Source: Burkholderiaceae bacterium
GTDB lineage: Bacteria; Pseudomonadota; Gammaproteobacteria; Burkholderiales; Burkholderiaceae
DNA length: 64,000 nt
Direction of reading: 5' to 3'
Assembly (NCBI GenBank): GCA_947455485.1
Contig: CANGNV010000002.1
Location: 37,807 to 101,806, forward strand
The notes under the pieces are model-generated. The model worked only from the letters and a program-made list of their open reading frames with translations, was not told where the DNA came from and did no database searches. Of the stretch, positions 38,524 to 48,206 are shown one piece after another. Position numbers and translations under genes: made by a program. The stretch's first letter is position 1; each line of letters opens with the position of its first letter.

Positions 38524-39657
38524 ATGCCCATCATTGAGTCAGTATCAGTTGCTGCAGTAGCAGTACCTCTAGATAAAGTTACCTCTTTTTCCACTCGGAC
38601 GGTTTCAGAGCGTCACTATTGTCTAGTCAAGGTGCGCGGCAAGGATGGTAATGAGGGTATTGGCTTTTGCTATGTGGGTAGTGCTGGCGGCGATATTGCC
38701 AAGATTGCGGTAGAGCAATTGCTAGCCCCAAAACTGATTGGTCAAAATAGCCATCGCAGTGAAGGTCTGTGGATGGATATGTATAACGAGTCCATTTTGC
38801 AAGGGCGTGCTGGTGCAGTCATGCGTGGCATCTCGATTTTGGACACGGCGCTCTGGGATTTGAATGCCCGTGCCGCCAAGTTACCCCTTCACCATTATTT
38901 GGGATCAGTCGTAGATGACCGCGTCCCAGCTTATGCCAGTGGTGGCTACTACCTAGAAGGTAAAACCCCCGCCAAGTTGGGTAAGGAGATGGAGTCCTAC
39001 GTTAAACAGGGCTTTAAGGCTGTCAAAATGAAAGTGGGGCGCCTATCCCCAAGGGAAGAAGAAGCACGCGTTAAGGCAGCTCGTAAGGCCGTTGGTGAGG
39101 ATGTTTTGCTGACCTTAGATGCTAATAATGCCTGGCGTGATCTACCGACTGCTCTGGAATATATTCGTCGCTTTGAGGCGTACAACCCCTATTGGATTGA
39201 AGAGCCATTTTCACCCGATGCCATTGATCTGCATGCGGCCTTAGCGCGCCAAACCAAGATCAACGTTGCTACTGGTGAGATGGAGGCTGGGCGCTGGCGT
39301 TTCAGGGAGCTCATCGATGCTGGTGGGGCAGCGATTTTGCAGTCTGATGCAGCTGTGTGTGGCGGCATTACCGAGTGGCGCCGTATTTCTGCTTACGCAG
39401 ATCTAAAGGGTGTGATTGTTTGCCCGCATTGGATGCATGATCTGCATGCACCTTTGGTGGCAGCAACGCCAAATGCTCGCTTCGTAGAATTTTTCTTGGA
39501 TGATCAGGTCTTGAACTTCCGTAGATTGATTAACAAGCAACTTACCTTTAAGAATGGCGACTTGATTTTGCACAAAACTCCAGGATTGGGATTTGAGTTT
39601 GATGAGGCTGCGATTAAAAAGTATGCCGGCAAGGCCGCTTGGACAAAGATTGTGTAA
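38524..39657 (+). CDS. Enolase superfamily (mandelate racemase/muconate lactonizing) enzyme
   Basis: AVKMKVG KxK; LTLDANNAW, YWIEEPF, TGEMEAG metal ligands; CPHWMHDLHAP. Confidence 0.88.
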   Translation: MPIIESVSVAAVAVPLDKVTSFSTRTVSERHYCLVKVRGKDGNEGIGFCYVGSAGGDIAKIAVEQLLAPKLIGQNSHRSEGLWMDMYNESILQGRAGAVMRGISILDTALWDLNARAAKLPLHHYLGSVVDDRVPAYASGGYYLEGKTPAKLGKEMESYVKQGFKAVKMKVGRLSPREEEARVKAARKAVGEDVLLTLDANNAWRDLPTALEYIRRFEAYNPYWIEEPFSPDAIDLHAALARQTKINVATGEMEAGRWRFRELIDAGGAAILQSDAAVCGGITEWRRISAYADLKGVIVCPHWMHDLHAPLVAATPNARFVEFFLDDQVLNFRRLINKQLTFKNGDLILHKTPGLGFEFDEAAIKKYAGKAAWTKIV

Positions 39658-39680
39658 TGGATTTAAATTCCTAGCAATAA

Positions 39681-39708
39681 AAAATCCCGCACATGAGGCG
39701 GGATTTTT
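39681..39708 (+). terminator. Rho-independent terminator (near symmetric)
   Basis: AAAATCCCGC-ACATGAG-GCGGGATTTTTT. Confidence 0.88.
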
Positions 39709-39734
39709 TATGTTCGGATACTACTCAAATTTTC

Positions 39735-41747
39735 TTAGGAGGATTTCGGATTGAGCTTGAAATGGGTGATTGACTGAGTAATCAGCACCAGTCCAAAACC
39801 TAAAAATCCAACGATGTCTGCCTCAGTAGATGGATAGGCAAGTGCTACGCCAGCAATCACCATGATGATGCGCTCAAACACTTTAGTCTTTTCAATAAAC
39901 CAGCCCTGTAGACCACCTGCCAAGCAAATGATGCCAACGACTGCCGTAAATGAAACCCAGGCGATTTCCATCCAATTAGCTTGCTCAAGCGCTGCTGTAG
40001 ATCCCATCAGCAATAAGCTCACGCCTGACTTATCGAGCACAAACATGAATGGCACCAAGATCGCTGGAGCAACGTACTTCCAGGTTTGTAAGGTGGTTTT
40101 GTACGGATTGCCTTTGCAAATAGCTGCAGCCGCAAAGGGAGAAAGTGCTGTTGGAGGGGATACCTCAGACAGTACCGCGTAGTAAAAAATAAACATGTGC
40201 GCTGCAAATTCTGGAACGCCAAGATTAATTAATGCAGGCGCTGCGATTACGGCACAAATAATGTAAGACGCAGTCACTGGAACAGCAAGTCCGACAACCC
40301 AAACTACGAGACCTGTAAAGATAGCGGTGAGCAAGAGTGAGCCACCCGCATACTGAATCACAATCGAGCTGAACTTCAAACCTAGGCCGGTCAGAGTAAC
40401 GGTACCAACAATCAATCCAGCGCCAGCACAGGTTACTGCGATCGCTAAAACACCGGTAGAGCCAGATGCTAGTGCTTTAGTCAAGTTGGAGTTGTATAGA
40501 CCAGAGAAAATCTTCTCTTTACCTTGGAACCATTCCCAAGGAATGATGGCGGTATCGCGACGCAACATACTTGAAAGCGCCGATACAACTGTCGCCCAAA
40601 ATACTGACATGACGGGCGAGAAGCCAAACATCATGAAGACCACAATCGAAATCAGTGAGAAGAAGTGGAACCAATATTTTTTAGTTAACTGCCAGGCAGA
40701 TTCTGCTGCTTTGAACTGGATGTTCTTCATTCCGTACTTGCGTACATCAATTTCCACCATGACCAACAGGCCAAGGTAAAACAGAATGGTTGGAATAGTT
40801 GCCATCAGCAACACATCTAAGTAAGAAATCTTCAAAAAGTCAGCAATCAAGAATGCTGCTGCACCGAGTACAGGTGGGGAGATGATTGCACCTAAACCAC
40901 CGGCGGCTAGCAAACCACCCGCTGCATTTTTTTCGTAACCAACTTTATCGAGCATTGGAGCAGCTACTGAACCAACGGTAACAGTAGTAGCTACGCCAGA
41001 ACCTGATGGGCCGCCCAATAAGAATGAGGAAAGCACAATCGTTCTACCAACGCCAGAAGATTTGCCACCCATTGCGGCAAAAGAGAAGTCGATAAAGAAT
41101 TTGCCTGCGCCAGTGAACTGGAGGAAGGCGCCAAAAATAGTGAACAGAATAATGAGGGTAGCTGATACGTCTACCGCAGTCCCGTAAATACCTTCTAGGG
41201 TCATGTACATGTAGCCAACTAGGCGATCAAGGTCATAGCCTTTGTGTGTCCATGGGGCAGGTAAGTAGTTGCCAAAAAGGGCGTACGCCAAGAAGAGTGA
41301 TGTCACTACTACCAAGACCATGCCATTGGTTCTTCTGACGCTCTCTAGGATTAGGGCGATGAGAAAGACGCCAACCATGACATCAGTTGAGTTCGGGGCG
41401 GTATTGCGGTCAAACAGATCATCGCCACCATTCATGATGTAGTAGGCGATTGCTACCGACCCTATAGCAAACAAAATATCCCACCACATGAGGCGGTTTT
41501 TAAAGCGGGCTGCAATCGGAAAGCTCAGGAAAACTAAAAATAGTACTAAAGCTACGTGGATAACCCGCAGTTGCTGGGTTGGAACAATCGAGTAAGCAGC
41601 ATATAGATGAAAGAGTGACATGCCAACCGCCACCAAGGTGATGAACTTGGCCAAGAGACCTTTGTAGTCATTGGAATCACCTTCCTCTTGCTTAATGAAG
41701 GCATCTAATTTTTCTTGTGTTTCGTTATCAATCACAGCTTGTGTCAT
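39735..41747 (-). CDS. TRAP transporter permease, fused 4TM/12TM type
   Basis: GGPSGSGVATTVTVGSVAAPMLDKVGYEKNAAGGLLAAGGLGAIISPPVLGAAAFLIADF. Confidence 0.92.
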   Translation of the reverse strand: MTQAVIDNETQEKLDAFIKQEEGDSNDYKGLLAKFITLVAVGMSLFHLYAAYSIVPTQQLRVIHVALVLFLVFLSFPIAARFKNRLMWWDILFAIGSVAIAYYIMNGGDDLFDRNTAPNSTDVMVGVFLIALILESVRRTNGMVLVVVTSLFLAYALFGNYLPAPWTHKGYDLDRLVGYMYMTLEGIYGTAVDVSATLIILFTIFGAFLQFTGAGKFFIDFSFAAMGGKSSGVGRTIVLSSFLLGGPSGSGVATTVTVGSVAAPMLDKVGYEKNAAGGLLAAGGLGAIISPPVLGAAAFLIADFLKISYLDVLLMATIPTILFYLGLLVMVEIDVRKYGMKNIQFKAAESAWQLTKKYWFHFFSLISIVVFMMFGFSPVMSVFWATVVSALSSMLRRDTAIIPWEWFQGKEKIFSGLYNSNLTKALASGSTGVLAIAVTCAGAGLIVGTVTLTGLGLKFSSIVIQYAGGSLLLTAIFTGLVVWVVGLAVPVTASYIICAVIAAPALINLGVPEFAAHMFIFYYAVLSEVSPPTALSPFAAAAICKGNPYKTTLQTWKYVAPAILVPFMFVLDKSGVSLLLMGSTAALEQANWMEIAWVSFTAVVGIICLAGGLQGWFIEKTKVFERIIMVIAGVALAYPSTEADIVGFLGFGLVLITQSITHFKLNPKSS

Positions 41748-41853
41748 GTCTCTACCTATTTTCTATATACAGCTTTTTTAGTGCTACTAATACGTAACTA
41801 TCAAAAGACTCAGGAGTGCTGGTGGGCACTCCTGATAATGAGATTCAGTTAAA

Positions 41854-42804
41854 TTAATTTAACTTAACGTTCTTTTCTTTGAAATACTTCGCTGCACCTG
41901 GGTGATATGCGATTGGTGTGGAGCTTTGTTTTTGATTTTCAAGGGTTACGTTGATGTACTCCTTATGAGTACGAACTAATTCAAGTTTGTTATCAAAGAC
42001 AGCTTTCACAATCTTATAAGCCTCAGCATCAGGCATATTGGCGTTTACAACCAGGATGTTTGCTACGCCAGCAACCTTGTTATCTTTGCCCATGCCGCTA
42101 TAGGTTTCTTTTGGAATATTCGCAACAAAATACAGGTTGCCATATTTCTTGTTCATCGCAGCAACTTCAGTGGAGCTATCAATCATGACAATTTTCATAC
42201 CAGGGCTGTTGGCTAGATCGGTAACTGCTGCAGTGGGTAGACCACCAACCCAAAAGAAGGCGTCAATTTTGCGATCTTTTACAGCATTGACTGACTCAGC
42301 TACGCTCAAGCGCTCGCGTTTAACATCTTTGTCTTTATCAAGACCGGCTGCTTCTAGCAAGCGGAAAGCCATAACTTCTGTGGCGCTACCTGGTGCGCCA
42401 GTACTAATGCGCTTACCTTTCAGATCCTTCATAGATTTAATGCCAGTAGAGTCCACTGTCACCACGTGCATCAAGTTTGGATACAGAACCAGGAGCGTGC
42501 GTAAATCCACCTTCTTGTTGGTGAACTTACCTTCACCATCTTTGGCGTCTTTAGCGGCATCTGCCATAGCAAAGCCAACATACGGTTTGCCTGTGCCAAT
42601 CAGGTTGAGGTTATCTACGGAGCCGCCCGTGACTTCAGCAGTAGCAGACATACCCGGAACTTTGCTAGAGAGCACTGAGGCAAGGCCGCCACCCATTGGG
42701 TAATACACGCCGCCAGTACCGCCGGTCGCTACTGAAATGTTTTGTGCTTGTGCCGCACTAAACAACATAGTCAGCGATAGAGCAATTACTTTAATTAGCT
42801 TCAT
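41854..42804 (-). CDS. TAXI family TRAP transporter solute-binding subunit
   Basis: NISVATGGTGGVYYPMGGGLASVLS; KGKRISTGAPGSATEVMAFRLLEAAGL. Confidence 0.93.
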   Translation of the reverse strand: MKLIKVIALSLTMLFSAAQAQNISVATGGTGGVYYPMGGGLASVLSSKVPGMSATAEVTGGSVDNLNLIGTGKPYVGFAMADAAKDAKDGEGKFTNKKVDLRTLLVLYPNLMHVVTVDSTGIKSMKDLKGKRISTGAPGSATEVMAFRLLEAAGLDKDKDVKRERLSVAESVNAVKDRKIDAFFWVGGLPTAAVTDLANSPGMKIVMIDSSTEVAAMNKKYGNLYFVANIPKETYSGMGKDNKVAGVANILVVNANMPDAEAYKIVKAVFDNKLELVRTHKEYINVTLENQKQSSTPIAYHPGAAKYFKEKNVKLN

Positions 42805-42832
42805 TTTTGTCTCCTGTTATGCGTTTATTTAA

Positions 42833-43759
42833 TTAAAGGCCTGGCATGCTGAAATTAATACTTTCCAACTCGCCAAGCAATTTTTTCTGCTGGTCAGCAC
42901 TCAACTGCATAAGTGGTGGACGTACACGTAACCACTCTGAATCTTTGCTGTAGTGTGCAACCGCAGTTTTCATACCGGCAATCATTTGATATTGAGCAAA
43001 CACTGAGCGTACTTGATCTAAGGCAGCTTGACGTTGATCTGCATCAGATTCTCTCCAATGGGCTGCCAATTCAGCGATAGCCTTAGGGTTTACGTTAGCG
43101 GTAGCGGAGATACAGCCAACGCCACCTGCACGGAGAGCGCGCATTAAGAAGACTTCGCTACCTGCGTATACGCGGAAGCCTGAAGGTGCTAGAAGTTTAA
43201 TCACTGACTCTGTATAAGCCCAATCACCAGAGCTATCTTTCATGCCAACAACAGTTTTTGGATACTCCTTGGTTAAGCGCTCCAATAAAGAAAGGCTGAG
43301 ATTAATTTTGGTAACAGGCGGAATGTTGTAGATGTAAATTTGCAATCCAGCATCACCTACTTTTTGAATCACTTCTGAGAAGTAGGCAAAGAGACCATCG
43401 TCAGTGACATCTTTGTAATAAAAAGGCGGCAACATTAAGACGCCAGCGCACTTATGTTGAACTGCGTGTCGTGTCATATTGACTGTGGCGTCAATCGACG
43501 TAGCGCCCGTACCAGGCATCATATGCGCAGGATTTAAGCCCCCCTCAATAAGCGCTGTCAATGTGCCCATCTTTTGTGGGGCAGACATAGAGTTGGCTTC
43601 TGAGTTTGTGCCGAAGATTGCTTGGCCAACGCCATTGGCTTCGAGCCATTGACATTGCTTCAGTAATTTTTTGGCATCTGGATTGCCATCTTCTTTAAAT
43701 GGAGTTAATACAGGCGAAAGCACTGCAGGTAATGTGGAAGGGTGTAGGGAAATCGTCAT
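42833..43759 (-). CDS. Dihydrodipicolinate synthase/N-acetylneuraminate lyase family aldolase
   Basis: PVLTPFKEDGNPD; YIYNIPP; VVGMKDSSGD Schiff-base Lys. Confidence 0.88.
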   Translation of the reverse strand: MTISLHPSTLPAVLSPVLTPFKEDGNPDAKKLLKQCQWLEANGVGQAIFGTNSEANSMSAPQKMGTLTALIEGGLNPAHMMPGTGATSIDATVNMTRHAVQHKCAGVLMLPPFYYKDVTDDGLFAYFSEVIQKVGDAGLQIYIYNIPPVTKINLSLSLLERLTKEYPKTVVGMKDSSGDWAYTESVIKLLAPSGFRVYAGSEVFLMRALRAGGVGCISATANVNPKAIAELAAHWRESDADQRQAALDQVRSVFAQYQMIAGMKTAVAHYSKDSEWLRVRPPLMQLSADQQKKLLGELESINFSMPGL

Positions 43760-43771
43760 GCTTGCTCCAAT

Positions 43772-44701
43772 TTAATTTTTTACTTCAGTAAGAAGTGGTT
43801 TTTTATTATAGAAAGCTTCTAAATTATCTATTGCCAGGTTAGTCATTAATTGTCGCGTTTCAGAAGTAGCGCTTCCAATATGCGGGGTTAGTAAGACATT
43901 ATCAATACTTAAGAAGCCGACGTTTGGATTTGGCTCATTTTCAAATACATCGAGTGCTGCGCCAGCGATGGTTTTTTGCTGCAGTGCAACTAAAAGTGCG
44001 ACCTCATCTACTACGCTACCTCGCGCAATATTAATAAGATAGCCCCTCGGCCCTAAAGATTCCAGGACTTCTGCATTAATCATTTTTTCTGTTTCTGGGC
44101 TAGCAGGGCAGGCAAGAATCAGAATGTCCGATGCCTTTGCCAAGGACTGAATGTCGCTGAAGTACTCGTACGGCAATTCTTTTTGAGTTGGGCCGGTATA
44201 GGCCAGTTTGACCTTAAAGGGCTCTAGGCGTTTTGCTAGGTCTTGGCCAATGCGACCCATCCCTGCAATCCCAACGCATTTCCCTGCAAGAGTTGTGGTG
44301 ATGGTAAAGGGCGCCTTGGACCAGGCGGCACTTTTAACAAACTCCTGCGCTTCCGGAATGCGACGTAATAAGCCAAACAGCATGCCAATGGCCAGCTCAC
44401 AGACCGCATCATTCAAAACGCCTGGGGTATTGCTAGCCTTGATCCCATGGGTCTGGAGATAGTCCAGGGGGAGGTTGTCGTAGCCTACGCCGCAAGTGGC
44501 GACCATTTGTACGCCAGGCAACTTCTCCAGCAATTCTTTTGGGATTTGGGTATTTGAGCGGGTAAGGATGGCATTGAAGCTGCCATCGGGAAGTTTGCCC
44601 TGAGGATCGGGTAACTTAGTTGTACTCAGTCGCTTATCAATCTCCAGTTGCATTATTTCTGGAAATTGCCCGACCTGCAGTACCGAATTGACTGGGATCA
44701 T
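43772..44701 (-). CDS. D-2-hydroxyacid dehydrogenase (NAD(P)-dependent)
   Basis: GIAGMGRIGQDLAKRL; LINIARGSVVDEVAL; LLTPHIGSAT. Confidence 0.9.
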   Translation of the reverse strand: MIPVNSVLQVGQFPEIMQLEIDKRLSTTKLPDPQGKLPDGSFNAILTRSNTQIPKELLEKLPGVQMVATCGVGYDNLPLDYLQTHGIKASNTPGVLNDAVCELAIGMLFGLLRRIPEAQEFVKSAAWSKAPFTITTTLAGKCVGIAGMGRIGQDLAKRLEPFKVKLAYTGPTQKELPYEYFSDIQSLAKASDILILACPASPETEKMINAEVLESLGPRGYLINIARGSVVDEVALLVALQQKTIAGAALDVFENEPNPNVGFLSIDNVLLTPHIGSATSETRQLMTNLAIDNLEAFYNKKPLLTEVKN

Positions 44702-44785
44702 GTCTCACTTACTTTTTTATTGGAATAATGAAAACATTGTAAGAGGATTTGTAATCCTTATCTTGCCCCCGAAGGAGAAATTGAG

Positions 44786-45727
44786 ATGTTGTTTACCCCA
44801 TCCGAAACTAAAGTCGTCATCGTTGGTGGCGGCACTATGGGTGCTGATGTGGCGGCTGTTTGCGCTCGCGGGGGTTGTGCTGTCCAGGTGCTGGAGCCCA
44901 CCACCGAGCGCCGCGCACTGCTACCAGATTACTTTGCTAACACCATGATTGATTTGGGCTACGAGCATCGCCTGCATTTGCTTTCTACTGCAGGTTCCTT
45001 AGAGGAGATAGATTGGCCAGAGGTAGATTTAGTCATTGAGTGCGTACCTGAGCGTTTGGATATTAAGCAAGAGCTGTTTGCCAAGCTGGAGCAATACGCA
45101 AAACCGGAAGCAGTTTTAGCAAGCAATAGCACGAGCTTTCCGATTAGCGATATTTCAAAAGGGTTGAAAACGGCAGCGCGAATGATTGGTTTGCATTTCT
45201 TTATGCCTGCCCACTTAGTACCGTGTGTAGAGGTGGTCTACGGACAAAAAACCTCTCCTATGGTGGGTGAAAGCCTTTCTCGATTGATGACCGCCTGTGG
45301 CATGGTCCCGGTCACTGTGAAAAAAGATTTACCAGGCTTCTTAGCAAATCGCTTACAGCATGCTTTATCACGTGAAGCCTTTGCTATGGTCGATGCGGGG
45401 ATTGCTAGCTTGGAAGATATTGATAAGGCCGTCCGTTTTGGTTTTGGCTTTCGCTATATTGCCGCTGGACCAGCAATGCAGAGAGATCATGCTGGTTTAG
45501 ATGTACATGGTGCCGGCGGTGCAACGATTTATCCCACTCTGAATAACTCCCCAGATATTGCAAAATGTTTGAGCGATCGTATCGCCAGTGGCAAGTTGGG
45601 AATGAAAACCGGCGAAGGTTTTTATTCATGGACAGCAGAGACGATGAAGGCGGAGCGAGAGCGCTATCAAGAAGCCTTGCGCGAAGGCTTGAAGATCATT
45701 CAAAAGGATTTACCAGAGATTAAGTAA
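44786..45727 (+). CDS. 3-hydroxyacyl-CoA dehydrogenase family, paralogue of 37479-38405
   Basis: VVIVGGGTMGADVAAV; HFFMPAHLVPCVEVVYG; DLPGFLANRLQHALSREA. Confidence 0.85.
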   Translation: MLFTPSETKVVIVGGGTMGADVAAVCARGGCAVQVLEPTTERRALLPDYFANTMIDLGYEHRLHLLSTAGSLEEIDWPEVDLVIECVPERLDIKQELFAKLEQYAKPEAVLASNSTSFPISDISKGLKTAARMIGLHFFMPAHLVPCVEVVYGQKTSPMVGESLSRLMTACGMVPVTVKKDLPGFLANRLQHALSREAFAMVDAGIASLEDIDKAVRFGFGFRYIAAGPAMQRDHAGLDVHGAGGATIYPTLNNSPDIAKCLSDRIASGKLGMKTGEGFYSWTAETMKAERERYQEALREGLKIIQKDLPEIK

Positions 45728-45734
45728 TCAAACT

Positions 45735-46940
45735 CTAGGTAAGATCCTTCAAATTAAGCTTTCTCAGTTGGGGTGCAAATTGATAGGTCAGCAATACGAC
45801 CAGTAATGTTGCCGCACCACCAAAGATGATTGATGGAATAAGCCCCATCAGACTTGCTGCAACCCCAGATTCAAGCGCACCCAATTCGTTGGAGGAGCCA
45901 ATGAATATCCCATTGATAGCGCTGATTCTGCCTCGCATCTGATCCGGAGTCGTTAACTGCATAATGCTGCCACGGATTACTACCGAGATAGAGTCGCAAC
46001 AGCCCGAGATAAATAGGAAGAGTGCTGCGAGCCAAAGATTGTTGGAGAGTCCAAAAGCAATAATGGCAATACCAAAGCCACCGACTGACAAAAATAAGTG
46101 TTTGCCAGAATCTTCTAGTAAGGGTCGACGCGCTAAGTAGAGGCCCGTGATGACTGCCCCGGCTGCAGGCGCTGCCCTGAGAATTCCAAGAGCTTCTGGA
46201 CCAGCATTAAGGACCTCTTTAACAAAGGCCGGAAGAATGGATACAGCACCACCAAATAGCACGGCAAACATATCTAAGAGCATGATGCTGACAATCAGAT
46301 CATGTTTTCGTACGTAGTTAAAGCCCTCAAAAAAGCTTTTTAAGAAATCATTGCTTACGCCCTCAGGTCGCTCATGTTTGATGTGAATAAAGCTCACTCC
46401 ATAGAGGCCGATAGCCCCACTCAATGCAGCCATGGCATAAGTCCACTCTAGCCCAGCAAATCCAATCATGAGCCCACCCAGGCCCGGTCCAGCAACAACG
46501 CAAATCTGAAAGGCAGAAGATGCGTATGCGGTATAGCGTGGCATTTGATCTCGGGGAATGATTTGACCAAAGATGGCTTGATAAGAAGGGCGCAATAGTG
46601 CGCGCGCCAAACCTAAAAAGGCTACTGCCGTGTAAATCAAAGGAACGGGTGGCGTTAGCCAGTCGAGTGCAATTGCGACTAAGAGCAAAGCGACTGCAAT
46701 GTGGAGGCCACACGCAATCGCCGAAATCAGTTTTCTAGAATGATGATCTACGGCATGGCCAGCATAGAGTGCTAATACAAAGTAGGGGACAAGCTCCGCT
46801 AAGCCAATTAGACCAAGGGAAACGACGCTATTAGTAATCTCATAGATATGCCACCCTACTGCAACCATCATGATTTGATAGCTGAGAGTTGCGCCTATGC
46901 GATAGAGCAACAAGGTTTTAAAGGCTTGGCTTGTTTTCAT
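45735..46940 (-). CDS. MFS transporter
   Basis: GLIGLAELVPYFVLALYAGHAVDHHSRK; DQMRGRISAINGIFIGSSNELGALESG. Confidence 0.88.
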   Translation of the reverse strand: MKTSQAFKTLLLYRIGATLSYQIMMVAVGWHIYEITNSVVSLGLIGLAELVPYFVLALYAGHAVDHHSRKLISAIACGLHIAVALLLVAIALDWLTPPVPLIYTAVAFLGLARALLRPSYQAIFGQIIPRDQMPRYTAYASSAFQICVVAGPGLGGLMIGFAGLEWTYAMAALSGAIGLYGVSFIHIKHERPEGVSNDFLKSFFEGFNYVRKHDLIVSIMLLDMFAVLFGGAVSILPAFVKEVLNAGPEALGILRAAPAAGAVITGLYLARRPLLEDSGKHLFLSVGGFGIAIIAFGLSNNLWLAALFLFISGCCDSISVVIRGSIMQLTTPDQMRGRISAINGIFIGSSNELGALESGVAASLMGLIPSIIFGGAATLLVVLLTYQFAPQLRKLNLKDLT

Positions 46941-46960
46941 GAATTATTCTTATTCTAAAG

Positions 46961-47665
46961 GTGACAGTGATTTATTCTCTAGATATGAAAAAAATAATTC
47001 GCGTCTGGGATTTGCCGATTCGCCTCTTTCATTGGCTTTTGGTTGTCGGAATTTTTTTGAGTTTCGTGACCGTCAAGATTGGCGGCAATGCCATGGAGTT
47101 CCATGCGCGAGTGGGCTACTGTGTTTTAGGTTTGATTATTTTTAGAATCTGCTGGGGCTTGATTGGCTCCCACCATGCCCGTTTTATCAATTTTGTTCCT
47201 AGCCCAAAAGGGCTTCTGAATTATCTATCTGGTAGAGCCAAGGCAGGACTGGGGCATAACCCCTTGGGCGCGCTATCTGTTTTAGCTTTACTCTTTTCAA
47301 TTGGCCTTCAGGCGGTGACTGGTCTTTTCGCAAATGACGATATTGCTTTTGAGGGGCCGCTAGCAAAACATGTTTCCAATGGAACGGTTGAGCTTTTAAC
47401 TTCCATTCATCATCAAAATGAAAAGGTTCTCATTATTTTGATTGTTGTTCACCTCTGCGCAATTTTTTATTATCAAAAATTTAGGGGTGAGAACTTAATT
47501 AAGCCAATGTTGCTGGGCGATAAAGAAATCGACCCAAGCGAGGAGGCAAAGTATCTGCCTGCTGACTTGGGTCAGGCCTCCAAGGATGGAGGTTGGCAAC
47601 GCGGCCTGGCTTTATTGCTGCTCAGCCTGATTGCGGTGATTCTAGGTTATGTGATAACGAGCTAA
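46961..47665 (+). CDS. Cytochrome b561/b6-domain membrane protein
   Basis: RVWDLPIRLFHWLLVVGIF; FHARVGYCVLGLIIFRICWGLIGSHHARF; IHHQNEKVLIILIVVHLCAIFYY. Confidence 0.9.
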   Translation: MTVIYSLDMKKIIRVWDLPIRLFHWLLVVGIFLSFVTVKIGGNAMEFHARVGYCVLGLIIFRICWGLIGSHHARFINFVPSPKGLLNYLSGRAKAGLGHNPLGALSVLALLFSIGLQAVTGLFANDDIAFEGPLAKHVSNGTVELLTSIHHQNEKVLIILIVVHLCAIFYYQKFRGENLIKPMLLGDKEIDPSEEAKYLPADLGQASKDGGWQRGLALLLLSLIAVILGYVITS

Positions 47666-48136
47666 TTACTTTTTCTTGAAGTCATCATGGCAACCTTTAC
47701 AGGTAGCGCCAGCTGCACCAAAAGCCTTCTTAATAGCATCTTGATCACCCGATTGCGCAGCAGTATTTAGATTTGCAACAGCAAGCTGCATCTTTTCTGA
47801 AGCGGCTTTAAATTTAGCATTGTCCGACCAAACTTCTGGCAGTGCATTGCCACCTTCAGTGCCTGGTCCAAAGGCTTGCCATGGGAGGCTAGAGATGGTT
47901 GCAACTACAGCAGCATTCTTCGCTACTTCATCTTTATTAAATGGTGCCTCACCTTTAACTACAGCACCAATTTTCCCAAAAGAATTTGCCATCACAGTAA
48001 ATGCGCTTTGGCGGTACTTAATTGCATCCTCAGGTTTTTTGAATTGCGCATAAGCAATTCCGCTAACCAGCAATGTTGGTGCAAGGGTGGCTAAAACAAG
48101 ATGTTTGAGTTTCATAAGAGGCTCCAATAATTTCAA
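47666..48136 (-). CDS. Cytochrome c'/c556 family protein
   Basis: C-terminal CKGCHDDFKKK; EDAIKYRQSAFTVMANSFGKIGAVVKG. Confidence 0.93.
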   Translation of the reverse strand: MKLLEPLMKLKHLVLATLAPTLLVSGIAYAQFKKPEDAIKYRQSAFTVMANSFGKIGAVVKGEAPFNKDEVAKNAAVVATISSLPWQAFGPGTEGGNALPEVWSDNAKFKAASEKMQLAVANLNTAAQSGDQDAIKKAFGAAGATCKGCHDDFKKK

Positions 48137-48206
48137 TTGATTTGGGGGTGAGGCTATATGGATTCAGCATACTCCCGAATGCCATTTTTTGCCCATCGGA
48201 ATCAAT

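Noticed and set aside
42137-42703. 188-aa plus-strand ORF
   Set aside because: Antisense to the well-supported TAXI binding protein; no start context or domain.
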